A DNA stretch of 64,000 nt from Nitzschia sp. DOCU1 (Eukaryota > Bacillariophyta > Bacillariophyceae > Bacillariales > Bacillariaceae): NCBI GenBank assembly GCA_951394045.1, contig OX595996.1:1-64000 (forward strand). Direction: 5' to 3'. The notes below the pieces were generated by a model. The model worked only from the letters and a program-made list of their open reading frames with translations. It ran no database searches and was not told the DNA's origin. How positions within the stretch are numbered: the first letter of the stretch is position 1; every line of letters starts with the position of its first letter. The translations under genes and the position numbers were made by a program. This document shows positions 10,372-20,746 of the stretch, piece by piece.

Positions 10372-13300
10372 TTAACAAACGATCACGGCCCCAGTGACCA
10401 CATCGGCCCAAGAACTCCACCTTCCATAGAGTTTCACTCCATAGCGCCCATCAGCAAATAGGTAAAATAGATCCTGTCCCTTGATAACCTGGTCGAACAC
10501 TTTCGTGAGCCTCTTGTCTTCTGACTCACAGAGGCAGCACTCTGGTCCATCACGTCCGAATTCCTCAATGGCAAACTCCTGTGAAATGAAGTCCAAAACA
10601 GATGATCGTTTTTCCTTTGGGACCTTGAGTTGTTTTTCGGCACCCAGCCCCGTAATTGGGTACTGGATGTTCTTGGTCTCGGTCTTGTTGATGGCGACTA
10701 TTGTCCCAGACATCAGACATAGCTGAACAATTGTTGTCAGTCGAAACTCAGCTAAGTCCGAATGGACTGACCCGAGTTCTTCTTTCTTCGACTTGAGTAC
10801 CTGCTCCATCATGGCGCCATCAAATTGGCTGGAAGAGACCCAGTCAAGGATGGACTCAACCACGTCCACGACTTTCCACCAATTCGCATTGAAGCCGCCG
10901 TCGTTTTCCTTGAAGAATAGCTGGGCGAACTTGACATTGGATGGACTTGATCGCTTGAAGGAACCGAGTGTGCCGGTCACTGTCCCAAAATGTCGAAGTA
11001 GTCCCCTCACCAGACGAAGGGAAAAGCCATCACTCCCACTGTTTGCCGCCAGCACCTTGGAACCTACATAGTAGAAGCGTTGGAAGCTCCCACTATACGA
11101 AGCTATGGTTGCTGCTGAGATGAGGTCGCGACGGTCAAAGCGTAATTGGGCTTTCCTTGCACGTCGGAGAATGGTGGCTGGGGCAGAGAATAACATATAT
11201 CGATGACATCCGGCTGGGATCTCGATCTGGTCCACTGTCAACTTGGCGTCTCCGATGCCACCAATCTCAAACTGCTTCCAAGGAGACTGATCCGAAAAAG
11301 AAAGACGATAGATTGTCTTGTGGGTGGGAACCAGTTGTCGGGGCGCATCTGGAGAAGAGGCTTCACTGGCCGCTTGGGAGCACCAGTACCTCTCCAAAAA
11401 TTCATCGCAGAACCTCAACTGGATGCGGATATTCTCAATCGCCACCCCCTCCAACAATAGTGAGCTGAAAAAGTCCCCACAGAATGAACGCGAGTTGAAC
11501 AGGATGCGAAGTGACCAGCCAACCCCCAATGCATCGACAAAGTTCGAGACAAAGCCGCAACAATCCTGGTATCCCGCCCAGTCGCAGTCCAGCGTATCCT
11601 TGTGCTCGACGGTGATGTCGCCGCGAGGGTAACATTTAGCAATGATGCTGATGAGCTCAAAACGTGATCGATTTGCCCTGATTGCGGTGCGGACACTTTC
11701 TCCGAACTTCTTGTTCCGTGGTTCGTAGTTGTAGGGAAGAGGCAAATTCCAAACCACCAAACTGAGGTGGTCAAGTGCATCCTGGGCGCAATCAGCTATC
11801 TCGCTGATCATGTGACGCACCTCCGCTCCCTCGCCTGGTTGGTCGGCACCGAACACTTGGAAGCCAAATGGTCGATACTGTCCGGCGCTGGCTGCACCCA
11901 TTTCCAGACGATACGATTCCGAACGCTGCCCTTGCAAAGAATCAACGCCAACGATGGCATCTCGCTTCGTGCTTGCACCGCCGGAAGAAACCACAAAAGC
12001 AGCAATCTTGGATGGCGCGATTTGTAAATCGCCGAAGAATTGTGGAAAAAGGGCTGAGTCCGAACAAAGTACCGCCAGCCTTTGGTCGGTAGTAGTGGTG
12101 GCTCGCGCTGGAATGGAGAGCATAGGGATGCAGGAATGTTCCAAACTTGTGGGCGGTAGAGAATGTCCCCAGGAATGTAGGTCGGTCTTGAAGCCCTTGG
12201 CCACGTAGAAATACGTGGTCGACTCATGCACCTCCACGGACATGACGGCGGTGGACACATAGCCTTGGCTTGTACTTGGATAATTCTTTTGCTGACATTG
12301 GCCGACAAATCGGCAGGCTCAAAGCGGGTTGCAGCCCTGGGGTGCATTGTCAGGCCTTTGTCTTGATCCACGGTTGAATGTTCGGGGGCAGTCGCAGTTG
12401 TGCTACAATTGGGGACAGTAGCAGCTTCTGTTGCTTCGAAGCGCTCCAACAATGCCAGCTGATCCAACACCGATGGATAATTGATGACTCGCGCAAGGGG
12501 AGCAGTGGTTTTGATGATGGGGGTCCGACCGGAAAGTGGTAGGACATGAGCTCGGCGTCGGCGCAGCGGCGATTCACTCAACAACTGGCTGCCATCGCTG
12601 GCGTCGAAAGGGATTTGTTTAGCAGCTTTCCTCTTTTGCCCCCCAACGGTTGTCTTGGGTTTCTTGTCCCTTGTGAGCGACTTGAAGCTTGCCTTTTCCT
12701 CCGGCTCCAAGAATTCATAGGTTATATCCCTGGCTCTTGACTGAATTAAAAGTAAGCTGCGCGCCGTTTGTTGTGCTTTTTGAGTGACCACTCCACAACC
12801 ACGAACAAATGTTGATCTAGAGGGCAGGCCCGTAGAAACACGTTGCGCCAATAGACTCTCATAGCTGGACCTGTGCTCGATCGATGCGACCAAGGAGCGG
12901 AGCCGTTGGTGCATGTTCTCGACACCCGCTTTGGAATTTAGGAGGATGTCGCGAATCAGCTTCTTTGTTGATGGGGAGAGCACCTCTTCCCGCGCCAGCA
13001 TGAACATGTTATTGACAAACTCATAGAAATCTTTCCTGGTACGGATGGGGCCAAAGATCTTAATAAGTCACTTCTCATAGTTCTGTGGGTCTTCGTCTAT
13101 ACTGGCGTCGAGGCAAGGATGGATCTTGGAGTAGTAAAGCGAGGTGGCAACATGCACGGTCTGGACAGCCTGGTTGAGTTTAGATCTAAACGACGCTATG
13201 TCCATGAATTCGAGATCCGGCTTGCCAGTGACCTCGTTGACGACACTTCCGTTGTGGATGATCTTGTACAGCTCATCGACGAACGCCCCAAGGTGGGAGC

Positions 13301-14138
13301 GCCTGGTTGTAGTTCCCTGGTTTATCTCGTCGTTGTCGCTCAACTCCAAACACTCTTTCAGCTTTCGGTACTCGAGCCTAAACTTTCTCTGACCGTCCTG
13401 GTCACGATAGCTTGACAACAACCAACCCCGTGTCTGGAGGTATGAAAAGATGTTTTTGTACTCAAGCTGAAGTGCAAGAGCGCGAGTAACTCGTAGGCAG
13501 TCGGCGAAGTAAGCGATCCTGGAACGGCGAAGTTTGTGCCAGACGTACGGCAGGGAAGTAAACTCCGGCCTAATGACAACATGGTCACCGCTGGTACGCT
13601 GGTTGTCAATGTATGCTAGTTTACTCTTATGCGATTCAACCATGGCCTTGAAGCGAGGTTGGACAAGCTCGATCCCAAGTCCGTTGATGAACTGGGAGAG
13701 GAGGGTGCCGTCATCAAGTTCGTCACCGTTTGGGAAGTCCTCAAGCTGAGGAGGAAGAGAGGCAGCGTCGAGGACATGCTTCGGCCGCTCCAAGTCCAAA
13801 TCGAATGTGTCGTCTGCAGCTGGGTGGATGTCGGGGCAGGGATTGTCGTTGTTGACGTCGTCTGATTCGTTCTTGTTGTCACATGAAGTGCCGTCGTCGT
13901 CTGGTTCGTTGTTGTCGCGTGAAGTGCCGCTGCCGTCTGATTGATCATCATCGTTGTCGTCATCATCGTCGTCTGAGGCACTGTCATCCGACGACGACTC
14001 CGACTCACCATCATTGGATGGTTTGAAAAGCTGCTTGTCAGTGAAAGAGACTGTGTTCGTGTTCATGATACCGGCAGTGGTTGTTGGCAGAGTCGAACAA
14101 ATGGTAACAATAAACCTTCGACTGAAATAATTAAGCAA
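10372..14138 (-). pseudogene. Large broken gene, product unknown
   Basis: Read on the minus strand, one frame runs from 14138 to 13068 (356 residues), stops at TGA, and continues open in the same frame down to about 12260. A second frame, shifted by one base, then runs to 10372 (628 residues). Together this is about 1,250 codons with one in-frame stop and one frameshift. The first segment has an acidic low-complexity stretch (ESESSSDDSASDDDDDDND) and a helical region; the middle is basic (GGQKRKAAKQIPF); the last part is globular and ends with a CLCE motif and a Trp-rich tail. I recognise no domain. It could be a decayed mobile-element gene, given its surroundings, or a decayed host gene. A 36-base GT-AG excision at the TGA would keep frame but is too short to be a credible intron here. 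Confidence 0.55.
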
Positions 14139-14234
14139 GAAATCAGCGATTTTCTGGGGGTTCTTGGAAGGGAGGAATCACAAACAGACTCATAAAAAAG
14201 GAAACAGTGATTGGTAACAGCGGTTGCCATCTAC

Positions 14235-14391
14235 GTGGACTTCTACACACTGGCTGTGGTAGGCCAAAGATGGACGACTTTGACCTACTGCAGGAAGCGC
14301 GTGGAGAGGCTACATAGGCGAAATTCTACACACTTGCTGTGGTAGGCCAAAGATGGACGACTTTGACCTACCGTAGCAAGTGCGTAGAATG
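14235..14391. repeat. Two tandem imperfect palindromes (hairpins)
   Basis: Two units begin TTCTACACAC at 14241 and 14324, 83 bases apart. Each has an arm ending GTGGTAGGCCAAAG, a short loop ATGGACGA, and a complementary arm beginning CTTTGACCTAC. Stems are about 30 bases with several mismatches; the second is better matched. They lie about 100 bases upstream of the large broken gene and may be the end of a mobile element or a small foldback repeat. Confidence 0.7.
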
Positions 14392-14974
14392 ATTTCGTGC
14401 TCTTTTTCGGTATAACGCGATTTTATGACCAAAATATGGCGGGAGAACAAAGCGCGCCAAAAAAGCCGCCCGGCGCGATCGTGTTTCGGGGAAGGGGACT
14501 TAACTGGGCTTAAATGCATGAATTAGGTATCTTGGGTTTTGATTGGGTGGGAGACGGGGCTGGATTATTTAGGGGAATGGGGAGAACAAGGCTTATATGC
14601 GTGGATTAAGTATATTGCATTGTGATTGGCTAATGGATGGGGCAATATTATTGTTAGGAATATCGTTTGGTTGAAGTAATTTATGATTGATTTTGATTGG
14701 CTAAAGAGTGAAGGTTCTTCGGAACAGGTCAATGAGGCTATATCGTTGTAGTGTGCAAGTACCAGTAGTCACGAAGGGAACAGTGCAATAAGGTTTGAAC
14801 GAGGCATCTGCCACTGGCCGGCTAGCACATGAATGAAGATTGGGTTGGTTCAAATCTACATATAGTTGTTCAGTAACTTATAATGGGCGTTTTGAACTGA
14901 GATTTCTCTAAGTGGTGTTTCCCGCCCACCAGGTGGTTATCCTTGGGGTGGCTTCATGTTGGGAGATTGAGTGG
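14392..14974. other. AT-rich spacer
   Basis: No gene is seen. The stretch is rich in short direct words such as TGATTGG and TTAGG, without a clear array. It lies between the hairpins and the terminal-inverted-repeat element. Confidence 0.4.
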
Positions 14975-16594
14975 CGTTCCGACCGTTGTAAATTCGCTGT
15001 AATAAATCGCTGTAATTGGTCCGTCCTTCCATCCGGAAAAGAGCCTAATTACGCTAAATCTGTCGCACGGTCGAAAGGTGCCGAAATGAATTGGGTAATA
15101 AGATTCAAATGGGTCCCGTAGAAGTGTAGCAATGTCTCAGCTTTACCGAGTGCCATCATGGCGCCATTTCCTAAGTAGTAACGATAGTAGCTAACTTGTC
15201 TTCAATAACAATGTCATCCTCCTCTACATTTGTACCACCACCCAGGGCTTTCAACAACTCCTCGTTGGACAAAGACATGAGTACTGATTCCAAGTAGTAG
15301 TGGCAACAATCGTTGTGGCAACGAGTGTGGAGTGTGTTGCGGTGCGAGAGTGCAATAATCACACAACCGATGCGTTCGTGCGTGAGCGATTTGCGGGCGC
15401 AGCGATTGTTAACGAGCAGCTTGAATTAACCCCATTCCGAAAGATGGGATTAGATGACAGTATACTGTCTTCTGGCGCACCCGCCCGCCCGATTGCACGA
15501 CAATTTCACTGTCGTGCAATTCAAATTAGACGACAATTTTTCCTAATTGGAGCTTAACGCAAGCTTAACGCACCCTTAATCCAATCCTTGACCAACTTGA
15601 CCACACTTTTCTGTAGGCGATGGCACCGTGCTTATCCCAGCAATTCACTTCTGATGCACAGATCTACTTCTGATGCAAAGGTCTTTGATCCTAGAGCTCT
15701 GTCAACCAATCTAAGACTCTTCCTCTCCATCCCTGGCTGCTTCTTACTCAACATGTACCGTTTAATGCGTTATTCTAGTCTTCCAAGAGGACAACATTTA
15801 ACATCGCTCATCCCCTTGTAGTTGCTACTAAAATTAGCTCCTTTCTGAGCCAAATAGCTGCTCTCTTACACCTCCAACAGCTCCAAATAGTGAAACTAGT
15901 TGCTGAAATTCCAATTTCATTTATCTCCAGTCTTTTTCTGACTTCCTAGTTAGACAAACGGAGGATAGTCGACTAAATGGACTTCTTTTGGCCAGACTCT
16001 GTGACGTGATGACGAGCCCCGAATGAAGCTGTCAAGGTGCTCCGTGCTGGCCCGGGAGCAGTTACCTGGCGACCCAAAACGCCTGGGGGGCCAAATAATT
16101 GGCTGGTGGGAATCTTGCACGTTGTTGGGGGGCGCTGGAGGGTCCGACATGGTGCCGTTGTGGGGGTTTTGGGAATTTCACGCCGACGGGTGCACTTTCC
16201 GTGTCACACAGCTATGCCGCATCGGCCGGTACGAAGATGCCCGACATACCTGACCCTAGGTAAAAAGAGGTGCTCTTTCGATCAGTGAGGTTGTTTGGGG
16301 GTTAAAGGCGAGTTAGGACTGTTTTTTAACTTAAGGAAATTGGACGACAGTATACTGTCGTCCAAAAAATTAGACGACAGTATACTGTCGTGCAATCTGA
16401 TTGGCGTTAAAGGCGTCGGTCTTGCTTGGCCCGATAATTTACAGCGAATTTACGCGAAATGAATATCCAGGACCGGGGGTATTCATTTCGCGTAACAGCC
16501 TAAAAAATCGCTGTAATGAAGTCCGTCCGTCGTACGAATGGCCTTGCGGGTCATTACAGCGATCCATTACAGCGAATTTACAATGGTCGGAACG
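14975..16594. mobile_element. Non-autonomous DNA transposon with ~43-base inverted ends
   Basis: The left end begins CGTTCCGACC and continues through TTGTAAATTCGCTGTAAT and ATCGCTGTAAT. The right end, read in reverse complement, is the same apart from about three mismatches in 43 bases. The 1.62-kb interior has no transposase frame; a short minus-strand frame (15278-15171, 35 codons) is the only candidate relic. Extra inverted structures lie inside: TTACGCGAAATGAATA with its complement near 16451-16496, and several CGACAGTATACTGTCG-type palindromes. No clean target duplication was found, because the right flank was later hit by the retrotransposon two bases away. The superfamily cannot be assigned from the ends alone. 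Confidence 0.7.
15448..16400. repeat. Self-complementary ACAGTATACTGT motifs
   Basis: Palindromes centred on GTATAC lie at about 15456-15471, 16342-16367 (a 26-base perfect palindrome) and 16370-16397 (one mismatched pair). A related one, GCACGACA...TGTCGTGC, lies near 15494-15517. They flank the interior of the 1.6-kb inverted-repeat element and may be subterminal transposase sites or a nested smaller element. Confidence 0.65.
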
Positions 16595-16596
16595 GG

Positions 16597-17127
16597 TGCA
16601 TTAGGCTAGAAACTGCAGTAGATTGTTTTTGAAAATTGTTGCTAAATTGTGAGACTATTTTAAAGTTAGGTCTATCGTTGCATCGACTCCATCTTCCCAT
16701 CTGATCGTGATCACGACTATATATCTTAGTAGACAAGATAGTTGTCAAGAAGGTAAGACATGCCCGTCCCTAACTAGCAGTGTTGTGTTTCTTTGTGACT
16801 GCTCTAGTTAGTGACGCCTAGCATCCTATGACCTTCTAACACCTATAGCATGACCCTAGGTCCTGACGCCTAGCGTCAAGACTAGCATCAAGATAGACAT
16901 AGTCGTCGCCTCGCTCCGACCATATATGTGTGTCGCACTTTCTGTGCGCAAGCGCGCCATCCGGCATGCTCGACGACGTCACGTGGCCTCTGTGTCCGTC
17001 CGTCGGCAGTATATATTTGTACATACGTATGTTAGGTTATATGCTATGCGTTATAGCCAGTCCTGTTAGTCTACATTAGTCCTGTTAGTCCTGTCACGCC
17101 ATTTCAGGCATTATCGTGCCTACTGCA
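16597..17127 (-). repeat. 3' LTR of the gypsy element
   Basis: 531 bases, downstream with respect to element transcription (minus strand). It contains GACGTCACGTGG (16975-16986), which overlaps a CRE-like TGACGTC and a G-box CACGTG, and a TATA-like stretch near 17009-17017 (agtatatatt). Confidence 0.92.
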
Positions 17128-17138
17128 CTCGCCCCCCT
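17128..17138 (-). other. Polypurine tract
   Basis: On the coding strand the sequence AGGGGGGCGAG directly precedes the 3' LTR. This is where plus-strand DNA synthesis is normally primed in LTR retrotransposons. Confidence 0.8.
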
Positions 17139-17155
17139 GATCGAAGCCGTTAATC

Positions 17156-19699
17156 CTACGACTTATACGGGACGATCTGTCTTATGTTAAGTCTCTCGAT
17201 AATATTACCGAAGCGTAGTGTGACCGTACCATTCGCATGTACTCGTTCAAAAGTGCAAGGACCCTCACGCTTGGGTTCTACCTTGTTTGGGTCAGCTACT
17301 AGCTTCAGCACGCGGTCGCCCACTGCATAGTCGTGTTCGACGCGTCGTTCATTTTCTCTTTTGTTGTTTTCAGCAATTCGTCGCTGCTTTTGTTCCTCGA
17401 TCATCTGCCAATCCGCTTGATGTTGGATCGGAAAGATCATGTCTCGGCCGAACAGCAATTGTCCTGGTGTCGCCTTGAGTGTCGTGTGATAAGTACTTCG
17501 AATCCCGAAGCATACAGCGCTCACCAGTCCGGCGAACGGTTCGTCGTCATCGACGTTGTCGAAGTTGAAGGTGCGAATCATGTTCCCAATAGTACCATGT
17601 ACTCTCTCGAGAATGGCGTTCGACTGAGGATTTCGCTTTGATGAAGGCTTCGCCTTGATCGCGTATTCGTTCTTAATCAACTCTTGAAATTCGGCCTTGA
17701 ACTCGGGGCCTGCATCATATGTGATGAGCTCCGGCCAAGGATATCGCGAGAGCCATTGCTTCTCTACCATGTTCGCGATGTTGTCGGCTTGTTTGTTCTT
17801 GATCTCTGTCATCTCGAACCATCCTGTCGCAGGATCAATAAACGTTAGTGCCATGAATTCTAGCGGCTTCTTTCCTTTTCGTCTGATCTTATAGGGTCCA
17901 ATCGTGTCGACACACAAATGTTCCCACGGTTGGGCCTCTGCGAGCTTCTCTGGAAGCTTCCCGTACTTAAGCCTTTTTGTTTTACCCTTTTGACATGGGT
18001 CGCAACGTTGAACTACTTTCTTAACGTCGGCTTTAATACCTGGCCAATAGAGATGCTGGGCAATTGTTTCTGCCGTTCGCAATTCTCCTGGGTGCATTAA
18101 GTATTCGTGGTACCAATTGATGACATGGTTCCGTAGTATGCGCGGAATGTAAATCTTATCCTTGTAGCAAATCAGCTGTTCGCCCCCACGGAATATCTTC
18201 CGCGTGACGTCCGGGTGAGATTCCGTGAGCTGTTGCATTTGCAAATCCCGTTGTTGATACTCAGCAATGACGCGAAAGCTCAAAGGGAAGAGGTCGGCTG
18301 GAAGCCTATCTCCCGCGAAGAGCTCGTGCGCTTGTTCTCGCGTCGGCGCACTGACCGGAACGACTGGAGTATCAGAACGAGGATAGCGGCTGAGCACGTC
18401 AGCGACGACGTTGTTGACGCCTTTGATGTACTCAATGTTGGCACCATATTCTTCAATTAGTAGACGCCAGCGTAACACGCGATCCGTCTTGAGATCATTA
18501 AATAGTAAATTCTTGTGATCTGTATAGATCGTTATCTTCTGTCCGAGAAGAATAGTACGGAACTCTTTCAGAGTCTCGACAATTGAGAGCAGTTCACGCT
18601 CTGTTGTCGTGTAGCGCGTCTGCGCGTCGGTCAGTTTCCTGCTGTAGAACGCTAACGGACGTCCGTCCTGCGTGATGACGCCACCTAGTTGGTACTTAGA
18701 AGCGTCCGTGTAGATAACGAACCGTTTTAAGAAATTTGGGAATGCTAGTATAGCTTCCTTACTAATTATACGTTTCGCCTCATCGAAGGCCTTTTGCTGT
18801 TCTTCGCCCCATCGCCATGGGACATTTTTGGATGTCATAGACGTTAATGGTGCGAGCACGTGTGAACGACGTCTCCACATGTCGCGATAATAGTTGACGA
18901 GACCAATAAAGCCTCGAAGTTCCTTTCTGTTCTTTGGCGCTTTCATTGCCAAGATGCTGTCAACCTTTTTGGGGAGAGGTTGGACACCTTCCCTAGTTAC
19001 CCAGTATCCAAGATACTCGATCTCGCCTCGTCCAAAGAAGGATTTCTGCGCATTGACCTTGAGCCCGGCTTTGGCTATACGCGCTAGGGCTTTCTCTAGT
19101 TTGGTGAGGTGATCGTTAAAGGTACTTGAACTGACTATGAGTACGTCATCGAGATAGGTTCGCACGAATTCGAGTCCTGCCATGAGGGAGGGCATTTTTG
19201 CTTGAAAGATATCTGGCGAACCAGCCACTCCCATGGGTAAGCGTTTATACTTGTACTTGCCGAAGGGCAGCACAATAGTACATAGTTTTGACGCCGCAGG
19301 GCTTAAACGTATGGTATAGTACCCCATGTTCAGATCTAAAGAACTCGCATATTGGAAGCCTTGCAGCTTCAGTAGCATGTCCTGAATCTTAGGGATAGGA
19401 TACGGCTTACGCTTGAGCATCGTGTTTAACTTTCTGAAGTCGCTTATGAATCGTACGGTTCCGTTCTTTTTGGGGATAATAAATGAGGGTGCCCCCCATT
19501 CACTATCATTATCCTCTTCCAAGACACCTAAGGCGCAGAGTCGTTCGACCTCGCGTCTCATAGCGCCTTCATGTACTTGCGGTATGGGAAAAGGACGTGC
19601 GTGATATGGTTTTGCATCATCCTTTAGTTCTAACTCAATGTCAGTTCCCCTCCACTCGCCGAGTGTACCGTCAAATAGTGTTTCATATTTGCGAAGTAG
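17156..19699 (-). CDS. pol: Pol segment: reverse transcriptase, RNase H, integrase
   Basis: The open stretch after the TGA at 19702-19700 begins LLRKYETLFDGTLGEW, the usual lead-in to gypsy RT, and runs to the TAG at 17156. The first in-frame ATG is at 19561; residue numbers below count from it. RT motifs: IPKKNGTVRFISDFRKLN (about 29-46), SSLDLNMGYYTI, and the catalytic YLDD at 136-139. RNase H: YTDASKYQLGG near 257 and ITIYTDHKNL. Integrase: an HHCC zinc site (WYHEYLMHPG, then CDPCQKG) and a DDE core with D in CVDTIG, D in TYDAGPEF and E in ILERVHG. The C-terminus ends NIRQIVPYKS, with no recognised chromodomain. All catalytic residues are present, so this part looks intact; it is only cut off from protease by an in-frame TGA followed by CTA. 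Confidence 0.93.
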   Translation of the reverse strand, partial: LLRKYETLFDGTLGEWRGTDIELELKDDAKPYHARPFPIPQVHEGAMRREVERLCALGVLEEDNDSEWGAPSFIIPKKNGTVRFISDFRKLNTMLKRKPYPIPKIQDMLLKLQGFQYASSLDLNMGYYTIRLSPAASKLCTIVLPFGKYKYKRLPMGVAGSPDIFQAKMPSLMAGLEFVRTYLDDVLIVSSSTFNDHLTKLEKALARIAKAGLKVNAQKSFFGRGEIEYLGYWVTREGVQPLPKKVDSILAMKAPKNRKELRGFIGLVNYYRDMWRRRSHVLAPLTSMTSKNVPWRWGEEQQKAFDEAKRIISKEAILAFPNFLKRFVIYTDASKYQLGGVITQDGRPLAFYSRKLTDAQTRYTTTERELLSIVETLKEFRTILLGQKITIYTDHKNLLFNDLKTDRVLRWRLLIEEYGANIEYIKGVNNVVADVLSRYPRSDTPVVPVSAPTREQAHELFAGDRLPADLFPLSFRVIAEYQQRDLQMQQLTESHPDVTRKIFRGGEQLICYKDKIYIPRILRNHVINWYHEYLMHPGELRTAETIAQHLYWPGIKADVKKVVQRCDPCQKGKTKRLKYGKLPEKLAEAQPWEHLCVDTIGPYKIRRKGKKPLEFMALTFIDPATGWFEMTEIKNKQADNIANMVEKQWLSRYPWPELITYDAGPEFKAEFQELIKNEYAIKAKPSSKRNPQSNAILERVHGTIGNMIRTFNFDNVDDDEPFAGLVSAVCFGIRSTYHTTLKATPGQLLFGRDMIFPIQHQADWQMIEEQKQRRIAENNKRENERRVEHDYAVGDRVLKLVADPNKVEPKREGPCTFERVHANGTVTLRFGNIIERLNIRQIVPYKS

Positions 19700-20326
19700 T
19701 CATAGCAAGTCGCCTTGTTCCGTCTCTGACAAGTGCGACTGCTCCTTGCACAGTTGTTCTAGGTTAGCTTTTTCATAGTGCGCGTCCAAAATCTCGGTGG
19801 TGCGCTTGGCTAATTCGGCGGTAGACTCCGCCTCTTGTGAGAGGTTGTATACTTCCATAGCTCTGCTACGGTCACGTAGCGCTCCAAACTCTCGCATGGG
19901 TACTTCGAGTATAATATCGTAGTTCTCTCGTTTGGACTTAGACTGGGTGTCCACGTGGCACTCCCATTCTATTTGCTTCTGTCGTGAGAAGTCTGCGAAT
20001 ATCAGTGGTATCCTTGCCTTCTTTGTGGTGCAGAATGTACCACCCTTTGTCGTCCACTGTCCGGTGCGATCCTTCCAGGTTTTGCGCCGTGCTGTGAAGT
20101 CATTTAGGATGATGGTTCCTGTGCAACCACTGTCAACAAGCCCACGTAACACCATCGGCGCGCCTCCTGGTACCGTAGACGGGACCAGGATTAGCACCTC
20201 TGGCGAACGCTGCGTTTTCTGTCGCTTCCTTGGCCTATGTAGGCTAGAGAGAATGTGACATTCGGCGGGGCATTGTGCGGCTATTCGTTTCCTATTAATT
20301 AAGTCGCTATTACATATGTCATGTGA
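19700..20326 (-). CDS. Pol segment: aspartic protease
   Basis: The frame is open from just after the TGA at 20329-20327 to the TGA at 19702-19700. It starts with a basic linker (HRPRKRQKTQRSPEV), followed by the protease core with catalytic GLVDSGCTGTII (DSG, the retroviral-type aspartic triad) near 20141-20106. The remainder links to RT and ends EQGDLL. The first ATG in the frame lies inside the protease, so independent initiation would not give a complete enzyme; production by readthrough from Gag would. The segment is in the same frame as Gag and RT. Confidence 0.85.
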   Translation of the reverse strand, partial: SHDICNSDLINRKRIAAQCPAECHILSSLHRPRKRQKTQRSPEVLILVPSTVPGGAPMVLRGLVDSGCTGTIILNDFTARRKTWKDRTGQWTTKGGTFCTTKKARIPLIFADFSRQKQIEWECHVDTQSKSKRENYDIILEVPMREFGALRDRSRAMEVYNLSQEAESTAELAKRTTEILDAHYEKANLEQLCKEQSHLSETEQGDLL

Positions 20327-20746
20327 TCATTCGTTGGTGTCCTCGTTGATGAAGGCCTCAAGCTGAGCCTCATCTTCGGGGCTTAGTTCTTCGAAGATTC
20401 CATCCTCGTCTTCTTCAATGTTGTTAAGTTCCATCTCCTCGTCGGAGTCTTCCTTGGCCTTCTTTTCCACGCTGGCACGCGCGGCCTTAACCATGGCCAG
20501 GACCTCCTTGGAAGTGTAAGTGCGTTCTCCGCGGTTCGCGCCATTGGATTCTCCGCGACGCCAAGTCTTGTTGTGAGTTGTGCGCCCTTTGTGGGGCGCC
20601 TTCTTGAGCGTACTGGGGTGCTGGGCCTTACGGACCGCAGCGACCTTAGACGCATGATTGAGCCAGACCTTGCACTCAGAGTCGCTGTGTCCACAGCCTT
20701 CTCCGTGCAAGCGGCAGTTCTTTGAGTTGTTACCATTATTGCCCTT
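20327..20746 (-). CDS. Gag segment: zinc knuckle and acidic tail
   Basis: Follows the TAG at 20749-20747 in the same frame. KGNNGNNSKN leads into a zinc-knuckle-like cluster, CRLHGEGCGHSDSEC (C-x2-H-x5-H-x4-C spacing), the usual nucleocapsid element of Gag. A basic region and then a strongly acidic C-terminus (EEDEDGIFEELSPEDEAQ) follow, ending NEDTNE and TGA. There is no early ATG, so it would have to be translated through the TAG or from an internal start. Confidence 0.8.
   Translation of the reverse strand, partial: KGNNGNNSKNCRLHGEGCGHSDSECKVWLNHASKVAAVRKAQHPSTLKKAPHKGRTTHNKTWRRGESNGANRGERTYTSKEVLAMVKAARASVEKKAKEDSDEEMELNNIEEDEDGIFEELSPEDEAQLEAFINEDTNE

Noticed and set aside
11808..12240. 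End of the first-frame segment of the large broken gene as a separate gene
   Set aside because: After about 12260 the sequence loses protein character while the other frame gains it, so the remaining codons are read-on past a frameshift.
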